Positions 1 through 6,816 of a DNA stretch of 12,131 nt are shown one piece after another (the stretch's first letter is position 1; each line of letters opens with the position of its first letter). The translations under genes and the position numbers were made by a program. A model generated the notes under the pieces. That model was not told where the DNA came from. It was given only the letters and a program-made list of their open reading frames with translations, and searched no databases. The stretch is from Streptococcus panodentis (lineage in GTDB: Bacteria > Bacillota > Bacilli > Lactobacillales > Streptococcaceae): the NCBI RefSeq assembly GCF_017884005.1, contig NZ_QFAY01000040.1, forward strand, positions 1-12,131, written 5' to 3'.

Positions 1-20
1 CAGCTAGCGGGCTGTTTTTT
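1..20 (+). terminator. Possible edge of a plus-strand intrinsic terminator
   Basis: A short stem, CAGC (1-4) with GCTG (11-14), is followed by six T residues (15-20). It would end a plus-strand transcript arriving from left of the window, convergent with the kinase remnant. The left arm may extend beyond the window, where A residues could pair with the T run. With only four visible base pairs the call is tentative. Confidence 0.3.
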
Positions 21-67
21 ATAACTATACCTCTGAAATATGATGAAATCAAGGTAAAAGAACTGCG

Positions 68-784
68 TTATTGATTCTCAATAATCCTGCGGACATCAGC
101 CATGGACTGCCTGCTGATGTCATGAATTTCTCCTACTTCTTTCCTTGCCTGCTCATAGGCTCCCAAGTCCAGAAACTGCTGGGTCAGCTCGGCTTTCAAG
201 CTGAGCATGGCAAAGGTATGCCCCAGACTGTCATGCAGATCCCGGCCAATCCGATTGCGCTCATTTTCCGCCAAAAAGAGATTGAGCTGGGCATTTTGCT
301 TGACCTTTTCTTCCCTTATCTTCTCATCCGTTTGAATCCGATGAAGACCCAAGGTCATAAAATCTGAAAACATAAAAGTGGTAAGAAAGAAAAGCAGCTG
401 GCTTGCATCGACTTGATTGACCAGATAAATCCCAAGCAGCATGGCTGGCTGCAGGGTCAAAAAACTCCAAAAACGCCAGGATTTAAAGGAAATACCATCC
501 AGCTGATAGATGAGCAGATTGGACAGATAAAAGATATACCAGGAGAAACCTAAATTGAGCCAAACCGAAGCATAGAAAATATAAGCGACCAACATCCACC
601 AGGCAAGAGCCTGGATAAGAGCGTGTTTGCTCAATAAAACCGTATAATAAGCCCCGACAAAGAGAACCGTCCAGAACAAGAGCAAAAGCGGGTACTCACC
701 GCTGATGACACCCGCTATCGGAAAAATGATAAAGACCAGAGAAATGTGAAACATATAGTGAGTCTTTTTGATTTTTTCCCACAT
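68..784 (-). pseudogene. Truncated sensor histidine kinase (DesK/HK11-like), no ATPase domain
   Basis: This is the N-terminal part of a membrane sensor kinase. About five or six hydrophobic helices fill roughly residues 10-145. A HisKA_3 dimerisation helix follows, with the phosphoacceptor His in RDLHDSLGH (about residue 184). The reading frame stops about 50 residues later, after RRIIENQ. Kinases of this family are about 360 residues long, with an HATPase_c domain following; here the N, G1 and G2 boxes are absent. None of the three frames in the remaining 67 bases resembles the expected continuation, so a deletion or rearrangement junction fits better than a point nonsense mutation. I chose the ATG at 784 over an upstream TTG at 802. 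The peptide from 784 (MWEKIKKTHYMF) matches where I recall pneumococcal HK11 starting, and a GAGG lies upstream. The gene starts four bases after the permease stop, so it was part of that operon. The protein may be made but could not autophosphorylate alone. The partner response regulator is not in the window. Confidence 0.8.
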
Positions 785-788
785 AAAC

Positions 789-1523
789 TTACTTAACCTC
801 AATCCGTTTTTTTAGCTGCAAAATCAGCAGACTGATTGCTGCCGTATAGGCCAGCGTGATCAAAATGGCAGACCCATTCCAGCTATGATGCTCCAGATAA
901 GTAGATACCACCTGCATAAGTTGATAGCTAGGCGTCAGCTTACCGATAAATTGAATCCAGTCCGGGAACATGGTAATGGGGAACCAAAGACCGCCCAAAA
1001 CCGCCAGAGCCATATAGGTGATATTACCTACTACAGACATGAGCTGGGCGCTGGGCAGCAGGCTGACCAGAACTCCCATAGCAATAAAGACCAGACTGCC
1101 CACCAAGATAATCAGGGCAATGATAATCCAGTCCGCCAGCGGCAGATTAACCCCGCGGACAAAGTGACCGACAGAAAAGACCACAAGGACTGACAGCAGA
1201 AAGGTCAGCATGGTGCTGAAAAGCTTTGATAGATAATATTCTACCATAGAAACCGGCGAATGCTGAATCAATTTTTGCCAGTTATTGGTTTTGTCAGACT
1301 GGAGGACACTGGGAATGCTGAAAAAGGCCGTCGACATGATACTAAAGACCGTCATGGAGAAAAGATAGCCCCGAAGTAGACGGTCCGGTGTATTTGAGCC
1401 GGCCATCATCCCAGAAAATATCAGATAAAAAACGCTGGGCAGCCCGATGGACAGGAGGTAATAAGCCGACTGCCGCTTCATCATAATCAGTTCCATTTTC
1501 ATTAAATGTGCCATGTGTTTCAT
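789..1523 (-). CDS. ABC-2 type transporter permease
   Basis: This is a 244-residue integral membrane protein with about six hydrophobic segments, at roughly residues 22-42, 53-70, 105-125, 133-155, 165-185 and 217-237. That is the size and layout of ABC-2 (ABC2_membrane) half-transporter permeases linked to antimicrobial-resistance or export systems. A GGAGG lies close upstream of the ATG, and the gene begins 14 bases after the ATPase stop, so the two are co-transcribed and should form one transporter. Pneumococcal TCS11 has the same order, with ATPase and permease next to kinase and regulator (recalled). The substrate cannot be read from the sequence; an antimicrobial, lipid or peptide is possible. 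A second ATG at codon 4 is an alternative start. No defect is visible, so the transporter may remain functional although the kinase is broken. Confidence 0.88.
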   Translation of the reverse strand: MKHMAHLMKMELIMMKRQSAYYLLSIGLPSVFYLIFSGMMAGSNTPDRLLRGYLFSMTVFSIMSTAFFSIPSVLQSDKTNNWQKLIQHSPVSMVEYYLSKLFSTMLTFLLSVLVVFSVGHFVRGVNLPLADWIIIALIILVGSLVFIAMGVLVSLLPSAQLMSVVGNITYMALAVLGGLWFPITMFPDWIQFIGKLTPSYQLMQVVSTYLEHHSWNGSAILITLAYTAAISLLILQLKKRIEVK

Positions 1524-1537
1524 AATCTTCCTCCATT

Positions 1538-2413
1538 CTAGTCCTGGGTCGTTTCAAAGATACTGTCCAGCAGGGTCCGGTTGCGGACTTCGATTTCTTC
1601 GATGGTGCAGCCGTGGTTCTGCAGGACCTGCCAGACCCGGCCGGCATCCTTGGTCGCAAAGGACAGGGCCTTTTGCTTGATTTCAATATCGGTCACATCC
1701 GCCAGATTTTCCACCGTTTCCTGATAAGTCAGAGGCAGGGTAAAGTGTTTCTCCTGCTCTTCGCTGCGCATGGCATAAGGAGTGGTATCGCGGATCAGCT
1801 CGCCCTTGTGCAGCACCAAAATCCGGTCTGCTGTATGCTCCACTTCCTCGATATAGTGGGAAGAGTAGACAATGGTCACGCCCTTGTGCTTGAGCTGGTC
1901 GACAATTTCCCAGAAATGCTGGCGGGTCGAGGTATCCATAGCAGAAGTCGGCTCATCCAAAAAGAGAATCCTGGGCTGGCCAATCAGGGACAGAACAAAG
2001 GAAAAAAGCCGTTTCTGACCACCAGATAATTTAGTGGCCAGCTGATTCTTCTGCTTGTCAGAAAAGCCCAGAAGAGCGTCAATTTCTTCCTCGGAAAGGC
2101 TGTGAGGATAAATGGCCCGAAAGAAAGCGATGAGTTCCTTGACCTTAAGATCCGCCACTACCGTATTTTCCTGGGGCAGAATGGCCACCGACTGCTTGAG
2201 CCGGTCATCCGTCGGTTTGAAGCCCTGCACCGTCCCCTGACCAGAGGTCAGAAACTTATCGCCCAAGAGACAGTCCATCAGGGTCGTCTTGCCGGCACCG
2301 TTGGGACCAATCAGGGCCACACAGTCACCGTCCTCTATCTCAAATGAAACATCCTTTAGAATTTCCTTGCCGCGAATGCTCTTAGAGAGCTTTTTTACTT
2401 CAATGAGTGCCAT
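1538..2413 (-). CDS. ABC transporter ATP-binding protein (ABC-2/drug-export type)
   Basis: This 291-residue cytoplasmic ATPase would power the adjacent permease. All nucleotide-binding motifs are visible: Walker A GPNGAGKT (36-43), Q-loop Gln81 in ILPQEN, signature LSGGQ (129-133), Walker B ILFLDEP (149-155), and the switch His186 in SSHYIEE. The last 80 or so residues form the extra C-terminal region typical of CcmA/NatA-like exporter ATPases. The start has a good GGAGG ribosome-binding site. It overlaps the end of the upstream small membrane-protein gene by 14 bases, which suggests translational coupling. The motifs are intact, so I expect an active protein. The family assignment is firm, but the substrate is unknown. 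Confidence 0.93.
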   Translation of the reverse strand: MALIEVKKLSKSIRGKEILKDVSFEIEDGDCVALIGPNGAGKTTLMDCLLGDKFLTSGQGTVQGFKPTDDRLKQSVAILPQENTVVADLKVKELIAFFRAIYPHSLSEEEIDALLGFSDKQKNQLATKLSGGQKRLFSFVLSLIGQPRILFLDEPTSAMDTSTRQHFWEIVDQLKHKGVTIVYSSHYIEEVEHTADRILVLHKGELIRDTTPYAMRSEEQEKHFTLPLTYQETVENLADVTDIEIKQKALSFATKDAGRVWQVLQNHGCTIEEIEVRNRTLLDSIFETTQD

Positions 2414-2597
2414 CTTTATCCTCCTTTAAGATTTCAACAATCGCTGGACCAGCCGCAAAAATCAAAACAGCTATCCCCCAAGCGCCTATATAAAAATCTA
2501 TGAGCAGCAGCCTGCTGAGAAAACCGCTTGTTTGCTCAATCAGCGACAGGACCAGACCTGCCAGCACAAATAAGATAATCCGAATGTTCTGGTTCAT
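2400..2597 (-). CDS. Small two-helix membrane protein, first gene of the ABC operon
   Basis: This 65-residue protein begins MNQNIRIILF. It has two hydrophobic stretches (about residues 6-20 and 32-52) and a short acidic tail, EILKEDKDGTH. The open frame extends upstream to 2666, but that extension is very basic and covers a TATAAT box at 2640-2645, so I start at the ATG at 2597. The ribosome-binding site there is weak. It overlaps the ATPase start, so it belongs to the same operon. A small hypothetical gene occupies this place in the pneumococcal TCS11 locus as I recall it. Its function is unknown; an accessory transporter subunit or a sensor modulator are guesses from position only. Confidence 0.7.
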   Translation of the reverse strand: MNQNIRIILFVLAGLVLSLIEQTSGFLSRLLLIDFYIGAWGIAVLIFAAGPAIVEILKEDKDGTH

Positions 2598-2639
2598 TTC
2601 TTTATTCCGCTTTCTGCCTTTCCGTCTTTTACTGTCTCT

Positions 2640-2668
2640 ATTATAGCGCAGGGGAAAGATTGGCACTA
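2640..2668 (-). promoter_or_regulatory. Promoter of the ABC transporter/kinase operon
   Basis: On the minus strand a perfect -10 box TATAAT (2640-2645) precedes the small membrane-protein gene by about 43 bases. The -35 position (about 2663-2668) reads TAGTGC, a poor match to TTGACA. A strong -10 with a weak -35 and an inverted-repeat cluster directly upstream is typical of an activator-dependent promoter. Confidence 0.6.
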
Positions 2669-2676
2669 GATAATTT

Positions 2677-2704
2677 TGTCATGGTTTAATATGACAAATG
2701 TCAT
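2677..2704. promoter_or_regulatory. Candidate response-regulator operator, ATGACA/TGTCAT half-sites
   Basis: Three half-sites alternate in orientation: TGTCAT (2677-2682), ATGACA (2691-2696) and TGTCAT (2699-2704). The last two form a perfect ATGACA-AA-TGTCAT palindrome, and the first two a perfect inverted repeat with 8 bases between. NarL/FixJ-type regulators, the class that partners DesK-like kinases, often bind inverted repeats with a 2-bp centre. The cluster begins about 9 bases upstream of the -35 position, where an activator would sit. Assignment to the regulator of this operon is inference. Confidence 0.5.
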
Positions 2705-2724
2705 GATATGGTCTGTTTGTTTGC

Positions 2725-2875
2725 TTTTAGTAGCGAAACTGTCTGGGGGATAGTTTCAGCCCTATCGCTTAACGTACAGGGCGATAGAGCAACGAGCCGC
2801 AGGCTGTACTGGGGTATGGCAAGGTGAGTTAACGACGTAATAACAGATAAACGAAATGACAATATTTTAGACAGC
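2725..2875. other. Hairpin-rich intergenic segment, possible interspersed repeat
   Basis: No convincing gene is visible here. Several inverted repeats are: GAAACT/AGTTTC (2735-2740, 2752-2757), CTATCGC/GCGATAG (2762-2768, 2781-2787), GTACAG/CTGTAC (2774-2779, 2804-2809) and AGCC/GGCT (2795-2798, 2802-2805). The second and third overlap, so they would compete. The text resembles intergenic sequence I remember recurring in streptococcal genomes and often mis-annotated as small hypothetical proteins, but I cannot verify this. It could be a repeat element or a structured RNA. Confidence 0.35.
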
Positions 2876-2901
2876 AAAAAAGACGAGCTGTCCCGTCTTT
2901 T
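2876..2901 (-). terminator. Intrinsic terminator of the lipoprotein gene
   Basis: AAAAGACG (2878-2885) pairs with CGTCTTTT (2894-2901) around an 8-base loop. Read on the minus strand it ends in a run of six T residues, about 40 bases after the lipoprotein stop codon. The T run on the plus side is shorter, so minus-strand use is favoured. Confidence 0.75.
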
Positions 2902-2940
2902 CATACTCATTCTGTTTTAGATTGAAAATCGCAGCAGCCT

Positions 2941-3513
2941 TTATTCCTCCTTCAGGCCGTTTAATTTCATCCCCAGAATAAATCTCTCTGATGTCAGGCC
3001 TTTAAAGTCATTCAGGCCCAGCTCCTTGTCGCTGGCTATCTTATCCAGCTGCTCGTCATTGAGCTTTTGGAAATCCATTTCGATATTGGTTTGAAATTTT
3101 CTATCTGCTGATACAGAATACTCCAGCTTAAAGCCCTCAATGGCCTGCAGTTCTGCAACCTGTGGATTGGATTTCAAGCCTTCTTGGATAATAGCGGTCA
3201 GCTCTTCCGGAGTCCGATCGGCGGAGGCAGCTGCCATATCCTCCGGCAGATCTGCCAGCAATTCCAAGCGCAGATTTAAGATTTTTTCACCCTGATAGGT
3301 AATCGTATCACGGTGATGAACCCCCTGAATATAGCCCACCAAGGTCTTGCTGACAACCTCCGTACTCTCAGAAGAAGAGGAACTGGAAGAACTGGAGGCT
3401 TTTTTGGAGCTGGACGGAGATTCCGTATCTGAGGCGGTGCTGTTTTTGTTTGTAAAAGTACAGCCGGTCAGAAAGAGCAAAGCTAGAGTGAATAAGGTCA
3501 TTATCTTTTTCAT
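2941..3513 (-). CDS. Putative lipoprotein with serine-rich linker (DUF1307/YehR-like)
   Basis: This 190-residue exported lipoprotein has a lipobox: the signal peptide MKKIMTLFTLALLFLTGC places the lipidated Cys at residue 18. A low-complexity linker follows (about residues 26-52) with a run of nine Ser residues, and then a soluble domain of about 135 residues. The spacing of EGFKLEYS and IEMDFQKLNDEQLDKI resembles DUF1307/YehR-family lipoproteins, whose function is unknown; I am only moderately sure of that family. It is a single-gene unit with its own promoter (3545-3573) and terminator. AGGTGA lies only three bases from the ATG, which is close. The protein should sit on the outer face of the cytoplasmic membrane. 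Confidence 0.82.
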   Translation of the reverse strand: MKKIMTLFTLALLFLTGCTFTNKNSTASDTESPSSSKKASSSSSSSSSESTEVVSKTLVGYIQGVHHRDTITYQGEKILNLRLELLADLPEDMAAASADRTPEELTAIIQEGLKSNPQVAELQAIEGFKLEYSVSADRKFQTNIEMDFQKLNDEQLDKIASDKELGLNDFKGLTSERFILGMKLNGLKEE

Positions 3514-3544
3514 ACTTCACCTTTTTTCTATTATTATGTACTAT

Positions 3545-3573
3545 AGTATAACATAATACCACTGACTTGTCTA
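3545..3573 (-). promoter_or_regulatory. Sigma-A type promoter of the lipoprotein gene
   Basis: The minus strand reads TAGACA (3568-3573), a 17-base spacer, then TATACT (3545-3550). This lies about 32 bases before the start codon. Confidence 0.7.
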
Positions 3574-3594
3574 AAGATTTCCTGCAAAAACAGT

Positions 3595-3624
3595 AAAAAG
3601 AGCAGGGATTTTCCTCTGCTCTTT
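3595..3624 (-). terminator. Intrinsic terminator of the Asp23-fakA operon
   Basis: AAAGAGCAG (3597-3605) pairs perfectly with CTGCTCTTT (3616-3624). On the minus strand this gives a nine-pair stem ending in a T run, 20 bases after the fakA stop. The stem is symmetric, but no plus-strand gene approaches it. Confidence 0.85.
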
Positions 3625-3643
3625 GCTATAATTGGCGATTGTA

Positions 3644-5308
3644 TTATTCTACACTGAAAAGATAAGGATAGACCGGCTGCCTGCCTTGGTGGATTTCCAC
3701 TTCCAAATCTTCGTACTGCTCCATGAGATCCTGGGCTAAACCGCTGGCCAAGTCTTCGCTGCCATCCTCCCCGATGTAGATAGAGACGATTTCACTGTCT
3801 TCATCCAGCATCTGGCTGAAAGTCTCCTTCAAAGCCGTGAGCATATCTGGATTTGAAACCACAATCTTGCCGTCTACCATACCGAGATTGTCCTTTTCAT
3901 GGATTTCCAAACCGTCAATGGTCGTATCGCGAACGGCAGTCGTGATGCTGCCGCTGACAACTTCAGCCAAAGCTGCCGTCATGCGCTCATGATTCTCTTC
4001 AAGCGTCTTTCCGCCGTCGAAAGCCAAGAGACTGGTCAGCCCCTGAGGAATGGTGCGGGACTCAATCACTGCTGCCGGCTGCTCCATCACTTCTGCCGCA
4101 GACTGGGCTGCCATAAAGATATTCTTATTGTTCGGCAGGATGATGATATTGCGGGCATTGACCTGCTCAACAGCCTTGATAAAGTCTTCTGTTGACGGGT
4201 TCATGGTCTGGCCGCCGGAGATGATATAGTCAACCCCCTGGGCTTTGAAAATCTCAGCCAGACCATCTCCTGCTGCCACTGCGATAAGGGCGTATTCCTT
4301 TTCCTGAGCCGGTTTGGCTGTGCGCTCTTCTTTTTCGATCTGAGCTTCGTGCTGGTTGCGCATATTATCAACCTTAACCTTGACCAAACTGCCGTATTTG
4401 AGCCCTTCCTGCATGACCAAGCCCGGATCTTCCGTATGGACATGGACCTTGACAATTTCATCATCATTGACCACCAGAAGAGAGTCGCCCAGCTCATTTA
4501 AGTAATTGCGGAATTCGTCATAATCAAAGTCTTTGACATAGGTCGGGCCCTTTTTCAAAGCCACCATGATTTCCGTACAGTAGCCGAAAGTAATATCTTC
4601 TGTTGCTACATGGCCGGCTACTGACTTGTGATGTTCTGCATTAATCATTTCAGACATGGTCGCAGGCGTTGCCACGAAGTCTTCAGAAGCGATGTACTCG
4701 CCGGTAAGGGCTGACAGGAAGCCTTCATAGATAAAGACCAGACCCTGACCGCCGGAATCAACTACGCCGACTTCTTTCAGAACCGGCAGCATATCCGGTG
4801 TCTTAGCCAGAGCTGCCTTGGCTCCTTCAAGAGCTGCCTGCATCACTTCAACAGCATCATTGCTGCTTTCTGCTTTCTTTTTGGCACCGATAGCAGCTCC
4901 GCGGGAAACGGTCAGAATAGTCCCTTCGACCGGCTTCATAACTGCCTTGTAGGCCACTTCTACACCGGACTGGAAAGCCAGAGCCAGATCTTCGCCAGTC
5001 AGTTCATCCTTGTCCTTGACGCTTTGAGAAAAACCGCGGAAAAGCTGAGAGGTGATGACGCCGGAATTTCCGCGCGCGCCCATCAGCAGGCCCTTGGCAA
5101 AGATACCTGCTGCTTCGCCAACTGTTGAAGCAGACTTGTCTGCCACTTCCTTAGCACCATTTTCAATGGTCATGCCCATGTTGGTACCTGTATCTCCGTC
5201 TGGAACTGGGAAGACATTTAAAGAGTTGACATATTCGGCCTGTTTATTCAGACGAGTTGACGCAGCCTGCACCATTCCTTGAAATAAACTAGTAGTAATA
5301 TTTGCCAC
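3644..5308 (-). CDS. fakA: Fatty acid kinase ATP-binding subunit FakA (DAK2/YloV family)
   Basis: FakA supplies the ATP-binding half of fatty acid kinase, which phosphorylates fatty acids bound to a FakB protein so that they can enter phospholipid synthesis. At 554 residues it is full length (staphylococcal FakA is about 548). The N-terminal DhaL-type domain (about 1-200) has the metal/nucleotide motif PDGDTGTN with Asp37 and Asp39, and GARGNSG at about 77-83. The middle domain keeps Cys244 and the pair His289/His291 (KVHVHTED), which match the zinc ligands described for the staphylococcal protein. The C-terminal DegV-like domain (about 335-554) includes ISGGQTMNPSTEDF. The start is GTG with AGGAGA upstream, two bases after the Asp23-family stop, so the genes form an operon. 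The neighbouring rpmB and Asp23-family genes are the usual ones in Firmicutes. No FakB gene is in the window. Nothing looks damaged. Confidence 0.93.
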   Translation of the reverse strand: MANITTSLFQGMVQAASTRLNKQAEYVNSLNVFPVPDGDTGTNMGMTIENGAKEVADKSASTVGEAAGIFAKGLLMGARGNSGVITSQLFRGFSQSVKDKDELTGEDLALAFQSGVEVAYKAVMKPVEGTILTVSRGAAIGAKKKAESSNDAVEVMQAALEGAKAALAKTPDMLPVLKEVGVVDSGGQGLVFIYEGFLSALTGEYIASEDFVATPATMSEMINAEHHKSVAGHVATEDITFGYCTEIMVALKKGPTYVKDFDYDEFRNYLNELGDSLLVVNDDEIVKVHVHTEDPGLVMQEGLKYGSLVKVKVDNMRNQHEAQIEKEERTAKPAQEKEYALIAVAAGDGLAEIFKAQGVDYIISGGQTMNPSTEDFIKAVEQVNARNIIILPNNKNIFMAAQSAAEVMEQPAAVIESRTIPQGLTSLLAFDGGKTLEENHERMTAALAEVVSGSITTAVRDTTIDGLEIHEKDNLGMVDGKIVVSNPDMLTALKETFSQMLDEDSEIVSIYIGEDGSEDLASGLAQDLMEQYEDLEVEIHQGRQPVYPYLFSVE

Positions 5309-5310
5309 GA

Positions 5311-5676
5311 TTATTCTCCTACGACTTTAATATTTTGAATATAGACATTCACTGTGTGAGCAGTGATGCCCAGCTGATTTTCCAGACTGAACTTAACTCG
5401 TTCCTGAATGTTTTTTGAGACTTCGCTGATCTTGATGCCATAGCTCAAGACGGTATAAACATCAACTGCAATGCCGCCTTCGTCACTTGTTTTGACAACA
5501 ACGCCCTTGGCATAGTTTTCCCTGCCCAGAAGAGCCTGAAAATTATCTTTGATGGCATTCTTGCTGGCCATGCCGACCACACCGAAAATTTCAGTCGCCG
5601 CGCCGCCGACGATTGTTGCAATGACATCATCAGTCAATTCAATTTGACCATCTTTTGTATTGATTTTCACAGTCAT
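5311..5676 (-). CDS. Asp23/Gls24 family envelope stress protein (YloU-like)
   Basis: This 121-residue protein matches the Asp23/Gls24 family across its length. It has the N-terminal GQIELTDDVIATIVGGAATEI segment, the central glycine turn GVVGMAS, and the C-terminal VNVYIQNIKVV strand typical of YloU. The family is membrane-associated or cytoplasmic and is linked to cell-envelope homeostasis; its biochemical role is not settled. It is the first gene of a two-gene operon with fakA, which starts two bases after its stop. A GAGGT lies upstream of the ATG, and a well-formed promoter is at 5707-5735. The conserved pairing suggests a shared role in membrane lipid or envelope state, which is inference. 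Confidence 0.9.
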   Translation of the reverse strand: MTVKINTKDGQIELTDDVIATIVGGAATEIFGVVGMASKNAIKDNFQALLGRENYAKGVVVKTSDEGGIAVDVYTVLSYGIKISEVSKNIQERVKFSLENQLGITAHTVNVYIQNIKVVGE

Positions 5677-5706
5677 TATTTGTACCTCAAAAGTATTTTA
5701 TAGTTT

Positions 5707-5735
5707 ATTCTACCACATTTTATACAGGGTGTAAA
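5707..5735 (-). promoter_or_regulatory. Promoter of the Asp23-fakA operon
   Basis: The minus strand reads TTTACA (5730-5735), a 17-base spacer, then TAGAAT (5707-5712), about 31 bases before the start codon. No operator-like repeat is obvious beside it. Confidence 0.72.
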
Positions 5736-5779
5736 AGAGGAAGGGTCTAAATCAACTGTCTAGGCGGAAATTTCCAAGC

Positions 5780-5809
5780 AAAAAAGGACGGAAAATTTCC
5801 ATCCTTTTT
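5780..5809 (-). terminator. Intrinsic terminator of rpmB
   Basis: AAAAAAGGA (5780-5788) pairs with TCCTTTTT (5802-5809). After one mismatch (C5789/A5801) the pairing continues into GGAAAATTTCC (5790-5800). It reads as a terminator on the minus strand with a T6 tail, nine bases after the rpmB stop. A second palindrome, GGAAATTTCC (5766-5775), lies just beyond it. Confidence 0.8.
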
Positions 5810-5818
5810 AAATAAAGA

Positions 5819-6007
5819 TTAAACGCGTTCAACTTTACCTGATTTAAGGGCACGAGCTGAAGCCCAAACTTTTTTAGGTTTACCGTCAATCAAAACAGTA
5901 ACCTTTTGAAGATTTGGTTTAACAGCGCGTTTTGTTTGGTTCATCGCGTGAGAGCGGTTGTTTCCTGATACAGTCTTACGACCAGTAAAGTAACATACTT
6001 TAGCCAT
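5819..6007 (-). CDS. rpmB: 50S ribosomal protein L28
   Basis: This 62-residue basic protein is a complete bacterial L28, a component of the large ribosomal subunit. The N-terminal [19 protein letters not shown] and the central [20 protein letters not shown] are family hallmarks. It has one Cys (CYFTG) and lacks the paired CxxC zinc motifs found in some L28 forms. A strong AGGAGG lies nine bases before the ATG. It has its own promoter and terminator and precedes the Asp23-fakA operon, a common Firmicutes arrangement, though there the genes are often divergent; here all are co-directional. Confidence 0.97.
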   Translation of the reverse strand: MAKVCYFTGRKTVSGNNRSHAMNQTKRAVKPNLQKVTVLIDGKPKKVWASARALKSGKVERV

Positions 6008-6057
6008 TGATACTTATCCTCCTGATTAGTTTAAGGTGTTTTACCACATACTTATAA

Positions 6058-6086
6058 AGTCTACCATACTTTACCGAGTTTGGCAA
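6058..6086 (-). promoter_or_regulatory. rpmB promoter
   Basis: The minus strand reads TTGCCA (6081-6086), a 17-base spacer, then TAGACT (6058-6063). The leader to the start codon is about 45 bases. No L28 binding structure is apparent in it. Confidence 0.75.
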
Positions 6087-6137
6087 GAGCTAGTTCCCAA
6101 GTTTTGCAAATAATCACCTTTTTAAAACAAGAAATAA

Positions 6138-6812
6138 TTAGATATAAATCACTTTCAAATGACCGAAAGCCACGCTGCCTTCTAAATAGAGCGTTTTTTC
6201 TTTTTCACTGGTATCGCGAACTTGAGAAACACCGCCAAAAGCACAAGCAACCTTGCTGACAACCTGCCAAGAGCTTGGAACAAAGAGAGTGGCATTACCA
6301 AAAGCAACTTCCACTTTAAAAGTCGCTGAATCCCCAGCTATCTTAGCGTTGTCAAAGTAAACCTTGGCACTACCAAAAGAGCAAGTCAGCTCATCATAGC
6401 TAAAATTGTCCTTATTGACATAACGGGTGCCTGAGCCAAAGACAATGCCTTCGCCACCAATTTCTTCGCCAGAAAAATGTTTAGAAAAATGCCTTAATTT
6501 CCATTTTTTGCTAGGTTTGACCAAGAAATTGACACCGATACAGGCTAGAATACCAGCAAAACTAACTGCGCTTGCTGAGATATTGGGCAAGAGGTCGTAA
6601 GTGCTATTAGCAATGATAAAAGCGATAATGGCAAAGATAAAACCTAGCGGAATGTTGCCAGAATAGAAGCTCTCCGCTGAAAAATAGACAAAGCCCATAA
6701 TGACCAACAAAGGCCAAACATTGATGTGAATAACGGGAATCCCGAAATTCCCCTGCAAAAGTACCCAAGCTGCTAGAAGTAAGCAAGCCAGTCCTAATAT
6801 TGTTTTTCTCAT
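6138..6812 (-). CDS. LiaF-like membrane protein (cell-wall-active antibiotic response family)
   Basis: This 224-residue protein has four predicted N-terminal membrane helices (about residues 5-20, 32-47, 55-72 and 80-98). A soluble C-terminal domain (about 110-224) is built of repeating strands with the recurring motif SFGSAKV, AFGNATL, AFGGVSQ, AFGHLKV. This is the layout of LiaF/YvqF-type proteins, several of which inhibit envelope-stress signalling. It starts four bases after the LytTR stop with GAGG overlapping that gene's end, so the two are translationally coupled. The pairing suggests that it restrains or sequesters the regulator, as membrane partners do in other streptococcal LytTR pairs (HdrRM, BrsRM). 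No clear terminator follows, so transcripts may run into rpmB. It is not the canonical LiaF, because no LiaS/LiaR genes are adjacent. Confidence 0.85.
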   Translation of the reverse strand: MRKTILGLACLLLAAWVLLQGNFGIPVIHINVWPLLVIMGFVYFSAESFYSGNIPLGFIFAIIAFIIANSTYDLLPNISASAVSFAGILACIGVNFLVKPSKKWKLRHFSKHFSGEEIGGEGIVFGSGTRYVNKDNFSYDELTCSFGSAKVYFDNAKIAGDSATFKVEVAFGNATLFVPSSWQVVSKVACAFGGVSQVRDTSEKEKTLYLEGSVAFGHLKVIYI

Positions 6813-6816
6813 GATG

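Noticed and set aside
785..802. TTG start for the kinase remnant
   Set aside because: It overlaps the permease end and has no ribosome-binding site. The ATG at 784 matches the family's N-terminus as recalled and sits after GAGG.
2598..2666. Longer start for the small membrane protein
   Set aside because: The extension would translate through the TATAAT box at 2640-2645 and adds an atypical Lys/Arg-rich leader.
2701..2910. Minus-strand open frame of 69 codons
   Set aside because: It spans the hairpin-rich stretch and the lipoprotein terminator, has no ribosome-binding site or recognisable domain, and looks like chance translation of a structured or repeated intergenic segment.
3380..3440. 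Serine run in the lipoprotein as a phase-variable tract
   Set aside because: The Ser codons are mixed and the DNA lacks a long homopolymer or short perfect repeat, so slippage is not specially favoured.
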